Below, piece after piece: positions 47,089 to 59,506 of a stretch of DNA of 64,000 nt; within the stretch, counting starts at the first letter, position 1, and every line of letters starts with the position of its first letter. Origin of the DNA: Cheilinus undulatus. Taxonomy: Eukaryota; Chordata; Actinopteri; Labriformes; Labridae. The position numbers and the translations under genes are program-made. The stretch is taken from contig NC_054878.1 of assembly GCF_018320785.1 (NCBI RefSeq), positions 43,313,023 through 43,377,022 on the forward strand, in the 5' to 3' direction. Under the pieces are notes generated by a model. The model did not search any database, had not been told where the DNA came from, and saw only the letters and a program-made list of their open reading frames with translations.

Positions 47089-50000
47089 TCAGCAGCTGGA
47101 CCCGCACTGACTCGCGCTGCCTGTGACGCCACATGCATTCCCTCCATATTTCCTCTCTGAAGAGAGGGTGATCCTGGCGTTGCTGCTCATTGAAATCTCA
47201 CAGACATCACTGCCTGCAAGATTTTCATAGTGGACTGAATATTCATCCCCTCTGTTTTGTTCCTGTGAAAAGAAAAACAGCAGAACTTCAGATACTCAGG
47301 TAAAATCATGAACCATCATTCTTCCTCTTCCTGCAGCCTTCAGCACACCTGTTAACCTTTGTTATTAAGTTAGTGATTTAATTTTTACACTCACAGCATT
47401 ATGGTCCGTCATTGTGTTGTTTCCTTTAACGACAGCAGACAAAAATGTTTCAGAACTCTGAGCTAAATAACATTCTTGGTTTATAAAGATGGATAAGTTT
47501 CTGACCTTTGTTTCCTGTCCATATGCTGATGATCACAACAGTTATCATGAGCACTGCCAACCCCACAGACATGAGTGTAAACCTGATCAGAGCTGAAAAG
47601 AATAAGAATAAGAAATAGGCTTCATTACTCAGCTCATGACATTTACAATATGACATGCAAGGCACTGTAAAAGTAATGGTGGTAAAGTTATGATTTTAAG
47701 AATCTTCCTGCATTTCCTGAGACTTGCAGGAAATCAATATTTTGAGCATGATCCAACAGCAAAATTCATTCTCTGCTCAAGTCATGTATTTTACCATTCA
47801 CAGTGCATATAAGAAGAAAAAAGCAGTGAAAACTTGTGGAGGATATTTGAGCGTGCAGCTTTTTTCTCTTCTGTGCAGAGAGGGGGGAGCAGTGTGTAAA
47901 TGTGCAGTAAAACACCTCAGGGACAACAGTTCCACTAGGGTGTAACTACAGCATAGATTTACACCCTTAGAATCCAGAGACAATGATTTAAGAACACATA
48001 TCCAGGAAAATTAAACTGAATGCTGTTTGAACCATCTGGAGTACAAGCACAAACATGGTATCTTTAGAAAGGTAACACAGTCAGGCTCACTGTAGCTGCT
48101 GATGGTGTTGAGTAATACAACAAAAAATAGCCTTGAATTTGTATTGTGGAACAGAGGCCTGTAGATGACTGCAGCAGACAGGTCTGAGCTGTGAAACTTA
48201 ACTGGACTAAAGCATGAAGCCTTAGCTAGTCCAGGTTCAAAGCTGATAACAATAAAACAGAAAAAGAAGACTGTACACTTGTTTTTTATGAAGAAAAGTT
48301 GAAGTGTTTTTAAAACTGAAGACTTAAAAAATGATAGAGGCTGGCAGACATTTTTCTATTTAACACTGCTCATAATATCCTGGAAAAAAGGCATTATTAC
48401 AGCTAACAGAGTTGACTATATACTAATGCTGGCAAATTTGAAAAGGGTCCATGGGTCTTTATGGATGTAATCCCGTTTTCTGGACAAACATTTGACTGGG
48501 TTTAGATTGTGTCGACTGGATTGTTTCTGCAGAAATATTATGGTCAGGAGAAAATAGCAGAGTGTTTTGCACCCGTCTAGGGGGAAGGTACATAACATAA
48601 TATTTTTTAGAAACGAATGTTTTTTCCCAGTCCCCAAACTAACAGACAGGATCTAGGATGAAGTTTAACGAAGTTTATTTACAATAATTGAAATTAACCA
48701 GGTCACTCTCAATAAATTCAAACAAAAGCCTGGATTCAAACTAAGGAGACGATCTAGCACTCAAAAGAAAAAGTTATCCAAAAAACACAATTACTGGAAA
48801 AGGACTAACTAAGACTATAAAACAAAAGCAAAGCTACGGCTACACTACTTCAAAATACTATTAAAACAGGGTTATCACTATATTTGGAGGCTGGGGGTGA
48901 AAAAAGAGGTGTTGCTGTCAGTGAGGTTCCCACGTCAATTGCAGGCTGCTGTATTTTAAAGAGGTAAAGAGTAGTGGTGGGCGTATGGATCCTAAAGTAT
49001 CGATATATCGATATTTACAAAGTACTCATTTGGTATCGAGTACTTTTTGAAAGTATCGATATTAAATGAGTACTTAAAAAAAAAAAAAAAACAGTCTAAC
49101 CATGCACCTAATCTGTTTGTTTGCAGTTGCTCTCGTCTGTCTGTTGTGCCAAAAGTTCGCTGCTGCACTGTTTTCCGTGTCATGTGACTTTGGCGACCAA
49201 TCAGATAGAGCAAACATGCACATACACATTCAAGGCATCAGCGCACACACAGTTAGAAGAAATAAACTGCTGCAGCTTTGTGGAATAACTTTCCACAAAA
49301 ATGCAAAGGTGAGTCAGCATTTCCAGTGTCCAACAAGTTTTCATCTCAAAGTTCTAAAAAACTGATGCATGAAGAGGATGTTAGAGTCATATCTAATCTG
49401 CACTGCTCACTTTCGGACAAAAGACATTGATGGTGTTTTTCATTGAGCCAAAGCCACAGCTAGTGCGGTTAGTCATAAAAACCAGGAAAGAAAGAAGTTC
49501 TGTATCTGACTCTGATGCGTGTGTGATTAATTTTCATTGACTTTGAGAGCATACTTCTAAATCTGTTCCTCTTTATTACTCTTTACTAGTTTTTCTCCTA
49601 TAATTTGACTGCCTTTTTCAAAAGTTTATTAAGATTTATGTAGCATTTTCTCAAACCACACATTGAATAGTACACAGATTAATTAACGAATTTAAACAGT
49701 CCAACCAGTAGGTACAGTGGGGAAACAAAATAGATAAAAACAAGTCCCATATTACAAAAAATATATAAGTTAAAATCCTGCTTTGAAATATGTTTTACCC
49801 TGAATACTTAGTTGATAGTTAAAGATAACTCGGAAAAGAATTAGTTCTCTTTATTAAGACTGATAAATAAATGATAGATTATGTTTTTTTGAGTTTTTAT
49901 TGGCCTTATTCATATCAATTAAATAATTATGTATACTGCTGCTTTTATAATTAAAAAGTATCGGTATCGAGTATCGGTATCAGTGATACTGGTCCTGTAT

Positions 50001-51500
50001 TTACTTGGTATCGGATCGATATTAAATTTTGTGGTATCGCCCACCACAAGTAGAGAGCCAACCAGCTTCGTGTCTCCTTGCTGTCACCCTACCGACCAAT
50101 TACGCAACGCCACCTGGAGACATCTAAGATCCACTCACACGACCGACCACACACTCACTCTCAAACACACGGGACGAATGACTCACTCTCACACAAAACG
50201 ACAAAGATCCACATGACAACAGAGCACTCACTCCTACACAAAAGAACAATACAAAATACAAAACACAGTAATACAATAATCGAACACGATATGGCCACAG
50301 CGGTAACAGAGAGCCTCTAATGTTGAACTGTGACACTTATTATATGTTTGTTGCCTGACAAATGCATTGTTTGTGGCTGTGTTGATATGGTTAATGTGGT
50401 CAGAATCCTGAGAAATAGAACTTTCTGCTGTTGTATAGCATGTTATATTTACATTTTGCCAATAACTGAATACTACAAAAAAAACCTGACCTGTTGATGG
50501 GCCCTCGGATTCTTTTCCTGGTTCCTTTGTAGACGATGTTAGATTTCCTTCTGCTGGCCTGGTTCCTTTTGATTCTGTTAAATATGAAGTAGTATGAAGA
50601 AAAGACAACAAATGTTTGCCAAGTGAACATAACTTCCTAAGAGAGAATGATCAGATAAAATCAGACAGACCTGCCCCCCACAGCAGTGTCTGTCCGCTCT
50701 GATTATCTGTCACGTTACAGTACAGCAGCTCTGTGAGGTTTAACTTCTGAGAAGCTGCAAATGTCATAATGGCAGTACAGGTTTGTTGTGATGTGTTCAT
50801 GCCACTCCTACTGCCATTGTAGATCCACTGTACTGAGTGCCAGCACTGATCAGACTTGGCTGAGTCCACAGAGCAGTAAAATGTGGAGCCCTCTTTGAAC
50901 CATGCTCTCCCAACTGGTGGACACATTTTAAAGACAGGACACAGTTAAATTTACATTCTGTCTTTAACCATTAATATTATCACATTTAGTATGAATAAAA
51001 TGAGTCATATATTCAGTATAAATACTCACAGTGAATAACAGACAAAGATACATTAGCATCTTGACCTCGTCCCCTTGTTGTGGACTGTCTGCAGGAGTAA
51101 CGGCCAGCATCCTGATGGTCGACGTTTTCAATAACCAGAGAACAGTTCTCAGTCACTCTCAGTCGCTTGGACATCCATGTGTCACTTACATTCCCGTGTG
51201 ATACCAGCTCTATCGCTCTAAAAGGTTGCCGACTGATAAGCCAAGAGGCATTGGAACAGTTGTGCAGATTTTTTGTCCCATGTCCACAAGGCAGAGTCAC
51301 TTCATCTCCCTCTCTGACAGTGACGGACCAACTTTCAGACTGAGCTGCTGAACATGAAAAAATACATGAATGTTAAATGAATGTCTTTCATGAGTTGCTT
51401 CACTATTTTCTGTCATGTTTCTGTTTTTAAAAGTCTTACCTGCAAACAGCAGCGACAGAAACACGATGAACGACATTTTAATCATTCCGAATTGACCCAT
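47089..51500 (-). CDS. Ig-domain receptor 4 (two Ig domains, ITIM in the tail)
   Basis: Seven exons, 331 aa: 51440-51500, 51030-51347, 50671-50913, 50491-50574, 47506-47592, 47395-47423, 47089-47262. Start chosen at MGQFGMIKMSF, aligned with receptor 5; an upstream in-frame Met (51530) is less likely. The V domain has TLPCGHGT, HNCSNASW, ENCSLVIE and GRYSCRQS. The second Ig domain has CWHSVQWIYNG and YCNVTD, then LLWGAG: the usual LLC is Trp and the exon stops before the usual SC.K.G, so the last Cys pair is gone. The stalk is the longest in the cluster (28 aa). The membrane exon reads ALIRFTLMSVGLAVLMITVV. The tail contains GDEYSVHYENL (Tyr282, Tyr286): VHYENL is a canonical ITIM, and YEN also fits a Grb2-type SH2 site. 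The terminal exon is about twice the family length (57 codons). Donors after exons 3, 4 and 5 all start GTC. Probable inhibitory receptor, by motif only. Confidence 0.82.
47600..50485. other. Receptor 4 intron 4, mostly repeats
   Basis: AT-rich, with a transposon-like unit at 48974-50049. No exon between the stalk and membrane exons was recognised. Confidence 0.45.
48974..50049. mobile_element. Transposon-like unit with GTGGTGGGCG inverted ends
   Basis: Left GTGGTGGGCGTA, right TATCGCCCACCAC, with many TATCGATAT/GTATCGAGTA words next to each end. Target duplication unclear. Confidence 0.55.
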
Positions 51501-51575
51501 CTCTCTTCTCTCTCTGCCTCTTTCTGTCACCTTAAATGCTGTTGCTGACAGAAATTTTTAGCATCAACTTCCTGT
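51501..51575 (-). promoter_or_regulatory. Proximal promoter of receptor 4 with ETS-like site and TTTAAGG box
   Basis: ACAGGAAGT (51567-51575, minus) and GCATTTAAGG (51531-51540, minus), the latter about 31 bases before the ATG. The box is identical to that of receptor 3. A GAGGCAGAGAGAGAAG leader follows. Confidence 0.5.
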
Positions 51576-51989
51576 GATAAGAAAGTGACTTCCCTCCTGA
51601 GTCATTTAGGCCAATGTACTTCATCTCTCTCAAGTAATCTTTTTTAAACAACATTGTAAAAACGCAAATGGTGATGTGCTTCTGTTAAAGTAAATCAACA
51701 TGTGTGTTTGAGATTTAGATGCTTGTTGCAATGAGGTTGATTTGCACATACAAAGCGCAAATTTACCCACAAATAAATGCAAAGTGACGCAGCCTTTCCT
51801 GTGCGTATGCATCTTTATGCAGAGACTCAATGATTTACATGCCATGTAGACAGCGTACTAACTTGTTGGTAGACATGAGGCTTCTGTTCATTCAGGACAA
51901 AACAGTTCAGCATATTGGAGGATCACACGGACCTGCCCTTTCTCCTCCTGCCCCAAAGTACCTCTCAGAGTACCTCTGTATGTATCCAT

Positions 51990-53530
51990 CCTGATGTGAG
52001 AAGGTAATCACCCCTTAAACCTAATAACTGATTGTGCCATCCATGGTGGCAACAACTGCAAGTAAGCGCTGGGTCTTTCACATCGCTGTGGAGGAATTTT
52101 GGCCCGGTCTTCCTTGCAGAATTCAGCCACATTGGATGGTTTCATGTTATAAACCATTCAGAGGTGGACTTGCTGGGCTGTTTCAGATCATTGTCCTGCT
52201 GCATAACCCAAGGGCGCTTGAGCTTGAAGTCACAAACTGATGGGCGATCATTCTCCTTCAGGATTTTCTGTTAGAAAATCCATGGTTCTACGACCACCAC
52301 TGTGTTTGATAGTTGGCATGATGTTTTTGTGATGAAATGCTCAAGAGGACTGGTTCCAAATCCAAGGCCATGGTCAGTCGGAAAAGGGTGGAATGCCCTC
52401 TCCAGGTTGGGAATGAGATCCTGCCCCAAGTGGAGGAGTTCAAGTATCTCGGGGTCTTGTTCACGAGTGAGGGAAGAATGGAATGGGAGATCGACAGGCG
52501 GATCAGTGCGGCGTCAGCAGTGATGTGGTTTCTGCATTGGTCTGTCGTGGTGAAGAAAGAGCTGAGTTGAAAGGCGAAGCTCTCAATTTACCGGTCGATC
52601 TACGTTCCTACCCTCACCTATGGTCACGAGCTGTAGGTTGTGACTGAAAGAACGAGATCACAGATACAGGCAGCTGAAATGAGTTTTCTCCGTAGGGTGT
52701 CTGGGCTCTCCCTTAGACATAGTGTGAGAAGCTCGGCCATCCAGGAGAGACTCGGAGTAGAGCTGCTGCTCCCCCTAATTGAGAGGAGCCAGATGAGGTG
52801 GCTCGGGCACCTGGTCCGGATGCCTCCTGGACGCCTCCCTGGTGAGGTGTTCCGGGCAGGTCCCACTGGGAGGAGGCCCCGGGGAAGACCCAGGACACGC
52901 TGGAGAGACTATGTCGCTTGGCTGGCCAAGGAACGCCTTGGGATCCCCCAGGAAGAGCTGGACGAAGTGGCCAGAGAGAGGGAAATCTGGGCTCCTCTGC
53001 TCAGGCGGCTGCCCCCATGACCTGACCTCGGATAAGTGGAAGAAGATGGATGGATGGATGCTGTGTTAGTTTTACTCCAGATGTAACAGGACAAACACCT
53101 TCCAGAAAGTTCAACTTTTGTCTGGTCAGTCCACAGAATATTTTCCCAAACATCTCAGGGACCATCAGGATGTTGATCATCAAATGTGAGATGAGCCTTT
53201 GTGTTCTTTTTTGTCAGCAGTGGTTTTGGCCTCAGAACTCTCCCATGATGACATTGTTGCCCCGTCTCTTTCTTACTGTTGAATCATGAACTCTGACCTT
53301 AACTGAGTCAAGTGAGGCCTGCAGGTCTTCAGCTGTTGTTCTGGGTTCTTTTGGGACCTCCTGGATGAGTAATCGATGCGCTCTTGGAGTCATTTTGGTT
53401 GGCTGGCCACTCCTGGGAAGGTTCATCGCTGTTACACGTTTTGTCCATTTGTAGATAGTGGCTCTCACCAATGTTTTCTCTAGTCCCAAAGCTTCCGAAG
53501 CCCCCAGAAAACTCCCCCCTTTGTCCCCCT
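51990..53530 (-). mobile_element. Tc1-like transposon interrupted by a LINE
   Basis: Parts at 51990-52340 and 53043-53530 join into one minus-strand Tc1-like element. The minus frame 53232-53555 holds the N-terminal DNA-binding half of the transposase (RATIYKWTKRVTAMNLPRSG). The two parts are separated by a LINE fragment. Confidence 0.8.
52341..53066 (+). mobile_element. LINE 3' end (RTE/Rex3-like), inserted in the Tc1 element
   Basis: The plus frame 52640-53020 is the C-terminal part of a fish LINE polyprotein (AEMSFLRRVSGLSLR, RMPPGRLPGEVFRA, RGRPRTRWRDYVAWLAKERLG). An upstream frame has VEEFKYLGVLFTSEGRMEWE. It ends in a GATGGATGGATG tail, as described for Rex3-type elements. A 5-base duplication (ATGCT) is visible at both junctions. 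5' truncated. Confidence 0.82.
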
Positions 53531-53554
53531 TATGGGCAGCCTTGCTTTCATGCA

Positions 53555-56455
53555 TTAAACTAACATGAAAATGCCATGAAATTCAAGAAAAACAAATAAT
53601 TCACCACTGAGTTATATGCCAGTCTTTGACCCAACATCCAATGGTTGAGTCAAGTTTGTCATGGTGGCTCCATCATGTGACATCTTATTTCAGTTCAGAA
53701 AAATGGTGGAGCTATTTCTGGCAAGGCCTCTTTCAGAGAAATAAACCACTTCTTCCTGTTGTGCCACTTTCTTAGAGCGATAAGAGGATATGTTTTTATA
53801 TCACTCTTCAGATACGGAGATAAGGGTTCTTCAGAATTTTTCTTTTCCTTGCAATTGCATTTTTAAACTTTCATATACCTTTATTAAAGTAAGGAACAAA
53901 AGCAGGGTAATAAAAAAAAAGATGTGGACCTTTAAGAGTTTTAAACATTTTTGAGTAGAATGTGTTTTTGGTCATCTGACCACATCAGCATCAGGGTGTC
54001 GCCAACTTATTTTTGGAAGTGTTTTGGCAGAGATTTCTTAAAAAGTGTAATTTTTTACAGCATGAGAGTACATTTCTTTAGCATACTTGTTTTTCAGTTA
54101 CAAGTTGGATGTAGTAGCATGCCCGCTCATAAGGGGGGATAAAGGGAAGAGCTTTCAGGGACCTGGCAAAACTGGACAAGAGTACCTGGATGCATCGGAG
54201 GACCTCCACTTCACACTGGAAGTAGGAAAATCGCCACAATATCTCATCTTCTAACCAGAGGTCACCTGAACTGAACGTCTTCTTATGTTGTTTTCGCCGT
54301 GTGTTGCTGCCATGTTAATAGAGGCAAGTCCTTCATGTAAAGAAACACAAGTAGTTGAGAAATTTGCGAGTTTTAGGGTTAACAAGCACAGCGATAATGT
54401 TACATGTCTTATAATGAATTGATTTATGATCTAAATTCACATATCACTGGGCACAGACATGATATACGGCGGGAGACTGGCTGGCTGGGCGTTGGTGTCG
54501 CTGCCATGTTGCCAGAGGCAAGCCACTACTTCATTCAATACAGTAGACTAGGATTGTGCAAGTTTTCGGAATTAAATGCTCAAACAATGAGATTTGCATG
54601 GATTTTAATGAACCTTTTATAACAAATGATTCATGTTAAAATAATAACTGACAGTGAAAGATAAAAGCAGAATCCACTTTCTTGTATTTTCTCAGTTAGA
54701 TGAAAAGATGCACTCCATGATTTAAAATGAAATAATTTTATATACAATACTGTTTCATATATGTATAGATATTTTTATTTTGAATCTATATATACATATT
54801 TATGTATTAATCTGATTGTTTGACCTTTTTATTCCAATCACTTGCACAACAAGGCAGCGTTTCCGCTAGACTCTTTTGTCCCCAGTCAAAATGACCAGCA
54901 GTCCTCAAGAATTACGGCCATTTAGAACAACTACCGGACATTTGCTTTAACAAGTATTAAAATGAAAGCTGCACGCTTTTCCTTACGCAGTCAGTTACAC
55001 AATATACACCCACGTTAAACTCATAAACGACAACAGTTAGCTTCACATCAGCATCGTTAGCCTGTTAGCATTTTAGCCGTTATCATAACTTAGCAGCTTA
55101 CAACAGTCAAATACCATCCTCCACCGACAACAACGAAGCATCCAAACACATAACAAAAGTGCTCTGTTAACTGGACACTGCGTTAGAACTCTACATTTCA
55201 AATGAAAAATGAGTCTTACCGTCAGTTGCTAATATCAGTCCTCAAGATGATATAACTGTAAGCAGTAAATCCAACCATCCTCGTTTATTTGGACTTGTCC
55301 CAAAAAGATAAAAGCTCCACAACAGATAGTTCAGTCCAGTCCTCCTCTCGCTGACGGCTTATCCAAGACTACTTCTGCTAATTAGCCAGGACATCCCGAG
55401 CATTAACAACCAGCTACATTGAAGAGAGACAGAGCCTTCGTTATAAGCTCCAAGTGGTCCATGCTGTTCTGCACAATGTAATTCTGTGTTGACTACAATC
55501 CAACTTTATCTGAGGTAGTTGATCGAAGTCTACTAAAACTCTGCTAGGCATAGGCCTCTCTCGCTCTCTCTACTGCTGCATCTGTGTCAACTATACACTT
55601 CCCTTTGTTTCAGCCTCTTCATTACTTGCAGCGATGACACAAAATCCCTCCATACCGCTGATTATATTAAGCCTTTAGTTAACCAGGAAAACCTCACTTA
55701 GATTAAAATTTTGCTTCATGAGAAAGCTCTGGTCAAACTTTCCCACTTTCCCTGCATAGTCCCCAGCAATACTGAGCACACAGAGAGATAGATTTGCTTT
55801 GACGTCATTGTGCATACATAATTAGCCATGTGCTTGCCGTCTGAGGAGATAAACAACCCCAGCACTGCAGGACAGTAGATGTAGTAAGACTAGACAACTT
55901 TTAGTTTATGTTAACGCATTCTCGCAACATATCTTCTAGGTTACACAAAACTTGCCTATATTAATATGGTGGTGATGCACAAAGAAAACAACAAAGAAGC
56001 CTTTCAGTTCAAGAGACTTCCAGTTTTAGAGGAGGACATATGGCGGCGCTCTTTAAACTTCCCGTGTGAAATGGAGGTTCTTGGCTGCATCCAGGTCCCT
56101 CTCAAACTGGGGCCCACGTAGGTGAGAAAGATCATGGAACATTCTGAAGTTAAGCTGTGACAACCATACTTCATATTTAACCTGAGTCATAACCACTCTG
56201 ATCAAATAAACAAAAAATACAGTTGATTGATTTATTCTTTGTCAGAATATAATATTTTTCAAAATCCAAACTCCTTTTTTAAATCAGATTAAACTTTCTC
56301 TTTTTTTTTTTCTTGGTAATGTTTAAAATGTGGATGGGCACACTAACTAAAGCAATTGGGAAGTAATGTCTGATTTAAAAGTCAAGCCATAATGTGCACA
56401 AATGTCAGGACAGAAAGAAGAAAAAGACAAGGAACTGAAATAATTTTAAGGCAAA
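53555..56455. other. Intergenic stretch without a recognised gene
   Basis: Contains a few transposon-like phrases (GTTTTTGGTCATCTGACCAC near 53970) and TTAGC-rich sequence near 55.0-55.1 kb. No splice-supported coding seen on either strand. Confidence 0.4.
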
Positions 56456-56459
56456 CATA

Positions 56460-56960
56460 ATCATATAATTGAAAAAGAGGCAAAAAGGGTGAAAATTGGC
56501 AAAAAAAAAAAAAAAAAAGGATTACACGGTAGCAAGAATTGGTATACAAGTTTATGAAAACTGGTAATAGAGTGGCTAAAAAATTTAGAAAGCATCAAAA
56601 ATGGATTCAAAGAAACAAGAATGGGATAAAAATGGGAAAAAATGGTAAAGAAAGGCAAAAGGGTCAAAATTGGACAGAAAAAAATGGTTATAAGTAGTTA
56701 AAAAGTGGCAAAAATGTTTAAAAATGTCAAAATGGGCAAACAAGTGGAAAGAATGGGTGGTTCAAGGAGTTAAAATGTGTTAAAAAGCAGCAAAAATAGG
56801 TTGAAAATGGATAAATGATTCCGGAAAGGAAAAAAGGTGGAAAATGGCAAAAATTTGTTTAAAATTGCAAAAAGGGTTAAATAGGCAAAAAATGGCAAAT
56901 GTGGAAAAATGGGAGAACATTGTGATGAAAAATGGTTATAAAGTGTCAAAAATGGGTTAT
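56460..56960. repeat. Degenerate AAAAATGGGCAAAAAGTGGC array
   Basis: Loose tandem units of about 10-20 bases, inverted relative to the 12.1-kb array. Confidence 0.6.
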
Positions 56961-57749
56961 AATGTTATAAATACATTTACTGTTTATCTGACTCTGCTGA
57001 TTAGCATGAAGGAATGCTAACATAGATGGTGTTTGAAAGACAGAGTAATGAACCCTGGGGAACACCTTATTATGTCTCTGTGCTTTGTTTTCACCACACA
57101 GGAATAATTTGTAGTTTTACAAACAGGATGAGCGTGCCAGAGATGTAAAGGAAGTGATAATGATCATAAAGAATGACCAAAATCTAAGCCATGACAAATT
57201 TGAGCTGGTACTTTAAGTGCTATGAATGTTTCAAGTTCTGCAGAATAAAAGACAGAATATCAATATGATATTAAAACAAACATACTCTCTTAAACACAAG
57301 ATTGAAACCATCAAATTTTTTATAGAATTTTTTTAATGGAATTTTACAGCATCAACTTTATCTCTCAAATGACTTACTTCAAGAAGCCAAAACATCCTGC
57401 ACAAAATAGCAACTAGCATGAACAAAGGTGGTTATAAAACATCAACCCTGGTGCACAGTTCTTTATTTCAGGACAACCTGGGCTTTAAGACTATGTCTGC
57501 TGTAGAACAAAAAAAGAAACTAAATAGCAATTAAAACTCAAAGAATTAAATGCAAGACACACAGTAAACAATAATAGTAAGCCTTTTTCTCTGCACAAAC
57601 TTGTTCTCTTATCCCTTGGAGACCAAAAAGCAAAGATCATAATAATCCTATGGACAGGCATCTGTTGCAGACCTCCATGACCTCTACAATGGGTTGACCT
57701 CAAATGCTGGGCTGGAAGTGGAACTAACCATTGGTGAGTTTCTACTTAG

Positions 57750-58320
57750 TTTGTGGTGTGTTACTTTTAATTTAAACCCCCGTTTCTTCCCTAACCTTTA
57801 GGGTTCAGAGGGTCAGGTGCCTAACCCTCATTGGGTTGTCCTTAGTTTGAGGTGTCATTTTTAATTTTATCCCCTAACCCTAACCTTTAGGGTTCAGAGG
57901 GTCAGGTGCCTAACCCTCTTTGGGTTGTCCTTGGTTTGCGGGGTATTATTTTAATTTTGTCCCCCTCTCCTAACCCTAATCTTTAGGGTTCAGTTGCATA
58001 ACCCTAACCCTCTTCAGGTTGTCCTGAGTTTGTGGTGTATTATTTTTAATTTTATCCCCATTCTCCTCCCCTAACCCTAACTTTTGGGGTTCAGGTGCTT
58101 AACCCTCTTTGGGTTGTCCTGAGTTTGTGGTGTGTTATTTTTAATCTTATCCCCTTCCCCTAACCCTGACCTTTAGAGTTCAGGTACCTTACCCTAACCC
58201 TCTTTGGGTTGTCCTGAGTTGGAGGTGTGTTATTTTTAATTTCATCCCCTTCCCATAACCCTAACCTTTAGGGTTCAGGTGACTAATCCTCTTAGGGTTA
58301 TTCTTAGTTTTTGGTATATT
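57750..58320. repeat. About 93-bp minisatellite with inverted telomere-like motifs
   Basis: Six imperfect units, each starting near GTTTGTGGTGTGTTATTTTT (about 57752, 57847, 57936, 58027, 58124, 58218). Most units carry CCCTAACCCTAACCTTTAGGGTT, that is TAACCC followed by its inverse. Confidence 0.8.
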
Positions 58321-59500
58321 AAAATCATTTTTTTTCCTTCAGTAAATTCTTGATTTTTATTTATAAAATCTGCTTTTGTGAAAAATAGGCACCTACTATA
58401 ATCTGTGACAGCAAGCAGAAATGATCCATCATTTAGTACGTCATTTTGGTCCCTGCATAGGTTCTGTACATCACTTCTCACCAGATTGCAGAGGTCTGCA
58501 ACTGATAAGCTAAAAACGCCCCACCATGGTGATCTGCAGCCAGCGGCCTCTTGATTATGTGACAAAAAAGACTTCAAAATATTTACATTTGAAAAAGAAT
58601 CCTTCACTTTTTAATATTGGTGGATAATGAGCCATTATTCTCAGCAGTTCCTGTCTGCAGTGACACAGAGGAACACATCACAGACGGTCTCTTTTTTGCT
58701 TCGTTATGAGCACCTCAAACTCTCTCTTCTGTTATTGTTTACACATGCACTGTTTGGCAAAGCATGGCTTGGCGACAGAATGGCCTGCCATTTGTTGACA
58801 CAGCCCATGTGACATCGGTTTTGGGAAAGCGACATAGTGGTTAATACCAAGCTAGAGGAATATATGACCTAAAACTGATTTCTTTTTCTAAATGGGTAAA
58901 AAGAAGTTCAATATCGGAGTTACAGGTGTAGATTTAATCTTTAAAGACCCTGGAAACCCATCCAATTCCAGGCTCACTAGAAAAGCTACCATAAGGGCTA
59001 CAAAGGCGTGGATAGCGTCATTAGAATGGCAAAATATAGGGCTTCCAGAGGGGAAAAAAGTGGCTACTATTTATGGTTCAAAAGTTATTTAATTTTGAGT
59101 AACTTGTGTGTCTTCTTGTTGTAAATGCCAGCTTCTGTCTCAGAGGATTAAAGAAATAAAGACTGAATATTTCACTCTGTGTTTAATGAATCTATTTAAC
59201 ATATGAGTTTTAACTTTTCCACAGTATTCTATTTTACAGAGATGCACCTGTATATCAAAATGCTGAATATCACACCAGTGTCAAAACTGGTTAATATGAC
59301 TTGTAGTTAGGATAGGGGCATTCCTATCAGATGTAAATCTGCTGCTATTTGTTGGTCTTTTTAAATGAAACTCTACTGACATTTGTCACAGCCTGATTTC
59401 CCTCATAAAGTGTGGGCACATTAATTCTGAGCAACAATCTTGTATTTTACACACTTCAGTCACACAGCTTGAACTGACAGTTGTCTCAATCGACACTCAG
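58321..59500. other. 3' flank of receptor 5, unresolved repeat with Tc1-like end
   Basis: A short plus frame (58892-59092, MGKKKFNIGVTGVDLIF) has no support as a gene. GTATTCTATTTTACAGAGATGCACCTG near 59222-59252 is a Tc1-type terminus, suggesting a decayed element here. Confidence 0.35.
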
Positions 59501-59506
59501 CCTCAG

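Noticed and set aside
57750..58320. A true internal telomere array
   Set aside because: The TAACCC runs are only one to three copies long and lie inside a longer unit with a different period.
58892..59092. Small gene MGKKKFNIGV
   Set aside because: No exon context or family resemblance; lies beside a transposon terminus.
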